Shown here one piece after another: positions 1-5,139 of a stretch of DNA of 13,338 nucleotides. Source of the stretch: an uncultured Clostridia bacterium (GTDB taxonomy: Bacteria > Bacillota > Clostridia > Christensenellales > UBA1242); NCBI GenBank assembly GCA_947303145.1, contig CAMYXB010000017.1, positions 1-13,338 of the forward strand. The letters are read 5' to 3'. The notes below the pieces were generated by a model. That model saw nothing but the letters and a program-made list of their open reading frames with translations, was not told where the DNA came from and did no database searches. Both the position numbers and the translations under genes were made by a program. Positions within the stretch are counted from its first letter, which is position 1, and the number at the start of each line of letters is the position of its first letter.

Positions 1-862
1 CGGTGATAATCTGCTTTAATGGAGTATTGCGAATGTCACCCACAGCATAAACGCCTTCTAAATTGGTCTGCATATACTTATCTGTGATGATGTATCCGGC
101 ATTATCTTTCTCTATATCCATTGCAAGCATACTAGTGTCTGGGTCTATGCCAATGCAGACGAACATGCCGTCCACATCTAAGAGAGATGCCTGCTGTGTC
201 TCTATGTTCATGACCTCGATTTTGCTAAGTCTCTCCTCCCCAAATATCTTTGAAACAGTGCTATATGGGATAACCTCAATATTTTTCCTAGCCCTTACTC
301 TGTCTGCTAGATACTTCTCTCCTCTAAAATCATCTTTCCTGTGTATTATATACACTTTTTGAGCAAGATGAGCAAGATAAAGGCTGTCCTCAAGTGCCGT
401 ATTGCCACCACCGATGACTGCCACGACCTTGTCCTTGTAAAGATTGCCGTCACATGTGGCACAATAACTGACGCCCCTACCCAAAAGAGCCTTTTCACCC
501 TCTATGTAAAGTTTCCTCACATCTGCACCGATGGCTATAATAAGCGCCTTGCATTCAAACTCTTTGCCAAAACATTCCACAACCTTTTTATCTCCATCGA
601 GATACACCTTCTTGGCCTCGTCATTGTAAAAGGTGATGTCAAAGGACTGCGCGTGCTCCTGCATCTTTTGAGCAAGTTCCATCCCACTAACACTCTTAAA
701 ACCAGTATAATTGGACACCTCACAGGAACTATTGACGACTCCGCCCACGAGTCCCTTCTCTATAATAGCGACATCTACGCCTGCTCTTTTGGCATAAATA
801 CCGGCAGTAAGCCCAGCCGGCCCACCGCCTAATATAATCAAATCATGATAAAATCTGTCCAT
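1..862 (-). CDS. trxB: Thioredoxin reductase (partial, C-terminus beyond window)
   Basis: This is a low-molecular-weight, FAD- and NADPH-dependent thioredoxin reductase that keeps cytosolic thioredoxin reduced. I translated it by hand because the frame stays open to the window edge; 287 residues are visible and about 20 are missing, given a usual length near 305-315. The FAD-binding GGGPAG is at residues 12-17 and the redox pair in SYCATCDG is C134/C137. The second nucleotide-binding GGGNTA is at 151-156, followed by HRK at 174-176, the position where NADPH-using members usually carry HRR. The FAD-contacting VGDIRN is at about 274-279. After the FAD motif it reads GGVVN where GGQ is common. 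The ATG at 862 has an AGGAGA Shine-Dalgarno 6 nt upstream. It is a separate transcription unit: a terminator closes the upstream operon, and a good promoter with a palindrome precedes the gene. Family assignment is firm; the electron donor is inferred from motifs. Confidence 0.95.
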   Translation of the reverse strand, partial: MDRFYHDLIILGGGPAGLTAGIYAKRAGVDVAIIEKGLVGGVVNSSCEVSNYTGFKSVSGMELAQKMQEHAQSFDITFYNDEAKKVYLDGDKKVVECFGKEFECKALIIAIGADVRKLYIEGEKALLGRGVSYCATCDGNLYKDKVVAVIGGGNTALEDSLYLAHLAQKVYIIHRKDDFRGEKYLADRVRARKNIEVIPYSTVSKIFGEERLSKIEVMNIETQQASLLDVDGMFVCIGIDPDTSMLAMDIEKDNAGYIITDKYMQTNLEGVYAVGDIRNTPLKQIIT

Positions 863-912
863 AAATTTTCTCCTAAAAATAATATTGTGCAATACGAATA
901 AAGACTATGTCT

Positions 913-941
913 ATTTTACAAAAATTTTTGTAAAAAGACAA
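913..941 (-). promoter_or_regulatory. Sigma-A-type promoter of trxB
   Basis: On the minus strand, a -35 box TTGTCT (941-936) and a -10 box TAAAAT (918-913) are separated by exactly 17 bases. This predicts a start near 906 and a leader of about 45 nt before the trxB ATG. The upstream operon ends in a terminator, so trxB needs its own promoter, which supports the call. Confidence 0.75.
914..935. promoter_or_regulatory. 22-bp perfect palindrome within trxB promoter, candidate operator
   Basis: The arm TTTTACAAAAA is followed directly by its exact reverse complement, a 22-bp palindrome with no mismatch. It fills the spacer of the trxB promoter and covers most of the -10 box, a placement typical of a repressor site. 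It has no T-run or GC stem, so it is not a terminator. It does not match the Rex, PerR or Fur consensus sequences I can recall. AT-rich DNA makes short palindromes common, but 22 matched bases at this position is more than I would expect casually. Operator function is inferred. Confidence 0.5.
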
Positions 942-1023
942 TCAAATTTCAATTTTTATTGCAAAATTTTAATAAAAACTAATATTTTTCATATAAAAAG
1001 TGTGATTGTTATAAAAAATGAAC

Positions 1024-1058
1024 AAAAAAATAAAAAAAGTTATCATTTGAGATAACTT
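1024..1058 (-). terminator. Intrinsic terminator after yebC
   Basis: Eleven bases after the yebC stop, the minus strand forms an 8-bp perfect stem (AAGTTATC/GATAACTT) with a 6-base loop, followed by T5-A-T7. The stem is AT-rich and so fairly weak, but the T tract is long. It marks the end of the rimP-to-yebC operon and separates it from trxB. Confidence 0.85.
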
Positions 1059-1068
1059 ATCTGGGGTA

Positions 1069-1812
1069 TTATTCCTCCTCTTCAATCTCAGGAAGATTGA
1101 CATTGTGATAGACATCTTGCACATCATCGAGGTCCTCAAGAGCATCATACAACTTTTGGAAAGACTCGAGTGCCTTGTCATCTAAATCAATGGTGGACTG
1201 AGGAATGAGAGTCACTTCTGCAGAAAGGAAATTGATTCCCTTACCCTCTAGTGCCTCTTTGACTGAAGTAAAGGAAGATGGGCTGGTGATAACTTGAAAT
1301 ACATCTTCATCATTTATCACATCTTCTGCCTCTGCCTCAAGGCACATATCAATGAGATTTTCCTCCGAGATACTGCCGTCATTGGCCACAATAAGAACGC
1401 CCTTGTTGTCGAAGAGATAAGACACACAACCCTGTGAGCCAAGTGCTCCACCGAACTTGTCAAAGGCATGACGGACGTCTCCAGCAGTCCTGTTCTTGTT
1501 GTCTGTGAGGCACTTCACGATAAGAGCGCTGCCTGATGTGCCATATCCCTCATAGGTAATCTCCTCATAGTTGACACTACCTAGTTCCCCACTGGCTTTC
1601 TTGATGCTACGCTGAATGTTGTCATTGGGCATATTGTTGCTCTTGGCCTTCTGGATAACTGCTCTAAGTGATGGATTGTTGTTGGGGTCTGCTCCTCCCA
1701 TCTTCACTGCAACGGCTATCTCACGTCCTATCTTGGTAAAAATCTTGCCTCTTACTGCATCGGCTTTGTTTTTGGTGGCTTGAATATTGTGCCACTTGGA
1801 ATGTCCTGACAT
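1069..1812 (-). CDS. yebC: YebC/PmpR family protein
   Basis: The family was long annotated as transcriptional regulators (PmpR). More recent work links members to the ribosome and to relief of stalling at proline-rich stretches, so the older label should be read with caution. The 247-residue protein opens with the family hallmark MSGHSKWHNIQ, continues with GGADPNNNPSLR at about residues 39-50 and NMPNDNIQRSIKK at 60-72, and has an acidic tail (EIEEEE), all normal for a full-length member. The stop of the preceding gene abuts this start (TAAATG), and a strong AAAGGAGG lies 8 nt upstream inside that gene, so translational coupling is likely. It is the last gene of a translation-related operon, consistent with a ribosomal role. 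Confidence 0.95.
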   Translation of the reverse strand: MSGHSKWHNIQATKNKADAVRGKIFTKIGREIAVAVKMGGADPNNNPSLRAVIQKAKSNNMPNDNIQRSIKKASGELGSVNYEEITYEGYGTSGSALIVKCLTDNKNRTAGDVRHAFDKFGGALGSQGCVSYLFDNKGVLIVANDGSISEENLIDMCLEAEAEDVINDEDVFQVITSPSSFTSVKEALEGKGINFLSAEVTLIPQSTIDLDDKALESFQKLYDALEDLDDVQDVYHNVNLPEIEEEE

Positions 1813-2676
1813 TTAATCGTCCTCCTTTAATATTCTATCAAAAATTGTTTGCATAGTGCTGGCGTCTTCCGCCTGTGTCCCACGTGATTCGCAAATAATG
1901 ACGGGGGAGAGGTTGTATTTTTTGATAACACGTGCGAGAGGCTCGAACTCTGGGCCATACTCGCTGTCCTCGAATGTGAGATGCTTTATCTCACCCTTTT
2001 CCTTATACATGATTTTGGAAAAATGAATATGTATATTTTTTACCTTATCGGAGCCTATTTTGTCAATCAAAAACTCAATAATTTTCTCGAAATCTGCCTC
2101 AGTCTTTAGGCTACCTTGTGTCAAAGCGTTGATATGTCCAAAATCTAGCGTGGGGACGAGCCAGTCTGCATAGGTGCATATCTCCCCCACTTCCTCGTAA
2201 GTGCCAAGTTGATTGCTCTTGCCCATAGTTTCGGGACACACAATGAATGGAAAATCGAAGTGTTCTCCCTCTATCCTCTGGACTAAGAGTTTCATATTGG
2301 TTTTAAGGTGCTCATATGCCTCTTCTCTTGACATATCTTGACAGGAACCCGGGTGAAAGACAAGTCTCGTGGCCCCCATTGTCCTCATAATCTTGAGAGA
2401 AGATATGATATATCCTATGGACTTTTCAATCATCTTAGGGTCGGGATTAGCGAGATTGATGTAATATGGAGCGTGAACGCTGAGGGTGATATCATTTTCC
2501 CTACACTTCTCACCTAAAGTGGTGGCAAGAAAGTCGCTAATATTGATGCCTCTAGAGAAAGAATATTCGTAGGCGTTAAGCCCCTTATTCTTAAGCCAAA
2601 GTGGTGCATCGAGACTGCTCTTGTATCCTTGGTCATAAAACAAGTCTCCATTGCCTGACGGCCCAAATCTAACCAT
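1813..2676 (-). CDS. Endonuclease IV-like (AP endonuclease family 2) TIM-barrel protein
   Basis: This is a TIM-barrel protein of the endonuclease IV/sugar-phosphate isomerase fold. Endonuclease IV proper uses three zinc ions to cut DNA at abasic sites. Most candidate ligands are visible, counted from the chosen start: H68 (SVHAPY), H108 (FHPG), E149 (CPETMGK), D178 and H181 (LDFGH), H218 (IHIHFSK), H232 (KHLTF) and E263 (CESRG). The Asp expected two residues before the last histidine is not evident: the context is GEIKH. I start it at ATG 2676, not the in-frame ATG at 2703. The 2676 start has AAAGGAG 6 nt upstream and gives the family-like opening MVRFGPSGNGD; the upstream ATG has no Shine-Dalgarno. 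The product is 287 residues. It follows truB by 46 nt and abuts yebC. It may be a nuclease or an isomerase-like relative; I did not assign nfo because of the ligand change. Confidence 0.8.
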   Translation of the reverse strand: MVRFGPSGNGDLFYDQGYKSSLDAPLWLKNKGLNAYEYSFSRGINISDFLATTLGEKCRENDITLSVHAPYYINLANPDPKMIEKSIGYIISSLKIMRTMGATRLVFHPGSCQDMSREEAYEHLKTNMKLLVQRIEGEHFDFPFIVCPETMGKSNQLGTYEEVGEICTYADWLVPTLDFGHINALTQGSLKTEADFEKIIEFLIDKIGSDKVKNIHIHFSKIMYKEKGEIKHLTFEDSEYGPEFEPLARVIKKYNLSPVIICESRGTQAEDASTMQTIFDRILKEDD

Positions 2677-2722
2677 TGAAAACTCCTTTGCATATTGTAT
2701 CATAAATGATGAAAAATTTCAA

Positions 2723-3604
2723 CTAAGTATAGATAAATATCTTAAAAAATCCGTCAATTACTTTGGCAAGACCAATCAATTTTTCATCTAAAAACACGCA
2801 TATTATTTGATTTTTATCAATTTTTTCTATATTTTTTGCATTTTTAAGCAGATTAGGCTTTATTTTTTTGCCATCAATGAGATTTTTGTATTCTATTTTA
2901 GTTATGTCTATTCTAGGATAATCTAGGAAAATATCTTCAAGCAAAATTACAAATGACGAAAAATTGCCCTCTGTTATCTCGTCTAGGTCAACGGCATGGT
3001 CTATATCAAAAGCCCCGCAATGTGTCCTTAAAAGGTGATGCATAGTGGCACAACTTGATAAAAGAGCCCCCACATCACGACATAGAGAGCGAATATATGT
3101 GCCAGAAGAACAGACTACTCTACACTCATATGTATTCTCATCGATTTTCCTTAGGACATCAAATGAATAAATGGTGACAGGGACGGGCGAAAGATGCACT
3201 TCTCCACCATGGCGAGCGATGGAATACGACCTTTTGCCATCGACTTTTTTGGCAGAGTAGGCGGGAGGCAACTGCATGATGTCTCCAAGCAAATTCTCCG
3301 CTATAACTCTCTCTATGTCCTCTTTTTTTGGAATATATTGAGATGTGCATATAACTTCTCCCTCTTCATCGAGAGTATCCGTCATGTATCCGAATCGTAT
3401 TTGCGTGATATATGTTTTTGTTTTGTTCAAAAATAAATCAAATAGTTTGGTGGCTCTGCCAATGGCCACTGGCAATACACCCTCGGCTAAAGGGTCAAGT
3501 GTGCCAAGGTGTCCACACTTTTCGCCAGTTATATGCTTTATTCTATTGACAACAGAAGCCGAGGACATACTACTTTTTTTATTAACAACTATAATTCCAT
3601 TCAT
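2723..3604 (-). CDS. truB: tRNA pseudouridine(55) synthase TruB
   Basis: TruB isomerises U55 to pseudouridine in the T-loop of tRNAs and also aids tRNA folding. The N-terminus MNGIIVVNKKSSMSS is typical, and the catalytic motif GHLGTLDPLAEGVLP (about residues 31-45) supplies the nucleophile D37. SYSIARHGG and GTYIRSLCRDVG further on are standard TruB motifs. At 293 residues it is a normal length. The last 60 residues (a PUA-like region) are Lys/Ile-rich, and their DNA is clearly more AT-rich than the catalytic part, so that region looks fast-evolving. The ATG at 3604 has no recognisable Shine-Dalgarno. The 116-nt spacer upstream (3605-3720) is very AT-rich and shows no convincing promoter or terminator, so cotranscription with nrnA is the simplest reading. 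Confidence 0.95.
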   Translation of the reverse strand: MNGIIVVNKKSSMSSASVVNRIKHITGEKCGHLGTLDPLAEGVLPVAIGRATKLFDLFLNKTKTYITQIRFGYMTDTLDEEGEVICTSQYIPKKEDIERVIAENLLGDIMQLPPAYSAKKVDGKRSYSIARHGGEVHLSPVPVTIYSFDVLRKIDENTYECRVVCSSGTYIRSLCRDVGALLSSCATMHHLLRTHCGAFDIDHAVDLDEITEGNFSSFVILLEDIFLDYPRIDITKIEYKNLIDGKKIKPNLLKNAKNIEKIDKNQIICVFLDEKLIGLAKVIDGFFKIFIYT

Positions 3605-3720
3605 TTTAATAATATTTGTATCTTAAATAACTTCTTATATTTTGAATAAATTTATATACATTTTTTGCGTTTTAGATGTGTTTTTTTACAAGAAAACGTG
3701 TTTTTTAATAAAAATTGAGA

Positions 3721-4700
3721 TTATTTGCAATTATCCAGTTCTTGCTGGCAGGCGGTGATGAGTGATTTAATTAAATGTTTTTTGCTGTCTCTTGTTGTGA
3801 ACCCTGCAGCCCTAATGTGTCCACCTCCACCGAACTTGTGTGCTAATAGGCTGACATTGACATAGTTGTTGGAGCGGAGTTCGCACTCAAACACGCCTTT
3901 TTCCGCCTCAAATATCCTCACTCTTATCTCATTACCTTCCACGCCATCTAGGAAATCGAAAAAGCATGTTTCTATGACTTTTTCATACTTTTTGTAATGC
4001 TTATTATCTACATAGGATAGATATAATTTGCCACCTAAGTAGGTGTATGTTTTACGCATAAAATATTTTAGAAACTCTAGGAAATCTCTGTCTTTATACT
4101 TGAATAAATAATAATTGGCTTTGGCGCAATCGAAACCCTTTGCATGAGTTCATAACTCCTAAAGTGACTCATGGCACTCGTGGACTCGTGCATAAAGCAA
4201 CCTGTGTCGGAGGATATGCCAGTATACAGGCATTGAGCCATGTCATTCGTAATGTCTACACCCAGAATTTTGATTAAATCAAAGATTATGTCGCAAGTGC
4301 TGGGTGAGGTAGTGTCGGTATAGGAATAATCTAATACATATTCACTCATTTGATGGTGGTCTATCTTGCATCTAATTTTAGCATTGTCAAAAAGGGGAGC
4401 AAATCTGCCTATTCTTTCAAGACTATTACAATCGACCATAATCATGACGTCTACATCACTTATTTTGCTCTCGTCATCATCTAGATGAACATTTAGAAAA
4501 GACAAATCGTCTGGGATTGCCCCATCACAAAAAGCGTAGGCTGTCTTGCCCATAAGATTTATAGCATCTCTCAGGGCGACGGCAGAGCCGATGGCATCTC
4601 CGTCTGGACTTATGTGACAAAAAATTGCGAAAGATTGATATTTATTGATAACTTTTGCAATGTCGTGAAGGGTGTCTTTTCCTTCTATTTTTTTATCCAT
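3721..4700 (-). pseudogene. nrnA: NrnA-type DHH phosphoesterase, interrupted by a -1 frameshift
   Basis: NrnA (DHH/DHHA1 family) degrades short RNA oligomers and dephosphorylates pAp in Firmicutes, and commonly lies between rbfA and truB, as here. Two frames share the gene. Residues 1-188 from ATG 4700 carry HISPDGDAIGS (29-39), VMIMVDC (D90), DHH (114-116) and SSDTGCF (D165). The other frame resumes at about 4136 with GFDCAKANYYLF and runs through the DHHA1 motif GGGGHIRAAGF to a stop at 3721. Inserting one A or G in the AAAGGG run at 4141-4136 joins them into about 326 residues, the normal family length. As written, the first frame stops at 4077 and loses the substrate-binding domain. No canonical X-XXY-YYZ slippery heptamer fits. 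A sequence error or recent mutation is likeliest. The start lies 1 nt after the rbfA stop, with GAGGA upstream. A shorter internal ATG at 4059 could initiate the second half, but I see no reason to favour it. Confidence 0.85.
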
Positions 4701-4701
4701 T

Positions 4702-5085
4702 TTATTTATCCTCGTAGTTCTCGTCATTGTAATTGTCGGGATTGGCATATGAAATATCATTTATCATAGAATTTATCTTTTGGCTATAGTCCTCGCTAGT
4801 ATCTAGGAAAAAGTGAAGTTCAGGAAGAGCACGAAATTTAATCTTGCTCGCTAATTCTCTCTTGATAAATCCAGTGGCTCCGCTGACGGCTGAAAGCACA
4901 TCATCTCTGGCTGACTGAGGCAATACGCTCAAAAAAACTTTGGCGTATTTGAGATCGCTGGATATATCGACTCTGCTCACACCTACAAGTGTGCCACTGA
5001 GTCTTGGATCGCTGAGCGAGTGAGATATGATGTCGGAGATATTCCTTTGAAGCACAGAATCGGCTCTATCTTTCCTTGTAGTCAT
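4702..5085 (-). CDS. rbfA: 30S ribosome-binding factor RbfA
   Basis: RbfA is a small KH-like protein that binds the 30S subunit during late 16S rRNA maturation and is important for growth in the cold. The 127-residue product starts with a basic helix (MTTRKDRADSVLQRNISDII), followed by DPRLSGTLVGVSRVDISSDLKYAKVFLSV and IKRELASKIKFRALPELHFFLDTSEDYSQKI segments that match the family throughout. The acidic/Asn-rich tail (NPDNYNDENYEDK) is typical. A strong AAGGAGGG lies about 10 nt upstream of the ATG. It follows infB through a 54-nt gap holding a hairpin and precedes nrnA by one base, so nrnA translation is probably coupled to it. Confidence 0.96.
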   Translation of the reverse strand: MTTRKDRADSVLQRNISDIISHSLSDPRLSGTLVGVSRVDISSDLKYAKVFLSVLPQSARDDVLSAVSGATGFIKRELASKIKFRALPELHFFLDTSEDYSQKINSMINDISYANPDNYNDENYEDK

Positions 5086-5112
5086 ATTTTTCTTCCCTCC
5101 TTACACAAATTA

Positions 5113-5131
5113 ACCCCATAAAACATGGGGT
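5113..5131 (-). promoter_or_regulatory. Hairpin between infB and rbfA (attenuator or processing site)
   Basis: A perfect 7-bp GC-rich stem (ACCCCAT/ATGGGGT) with a 5-base loop GTTTT lies in the 54-nt gap after the infB stop. It is followed on the minus strand by TAATTTGTG, not a real T tract, so full termination is unlikely. It ends about 10 nt before the rbfA Shine-Dalgarno. It could be a partial terminator, an RNase or stability element, or incidental. Confidence 0.5.
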
Positions 5132-5139
5132 CAAAACAA

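Noticed and set aside
63..832. Two plus-strand open frames of 99 and 163 codons
   Set aside because: They lie antisense to trxB, whose motifs and Shine-Dalgarno are clear; they have no recognisable domains or ribosome-binding sites.
3605..3720. Promoter or terminator between nrnA and truB
   Set aside because: The spacer is very AT-rich with many near-matches to -10 boxes, but no -35/-10 pair at good spacing and no stem longer than 5 bp.
4136..4141. Programmed -1 frameshift in nrnA
   Set aside because: The in-frame codons CAA AGG GTT do not form a canonical slippery heptamer and I see no clear downstream stem-loop; an indel is simpler.
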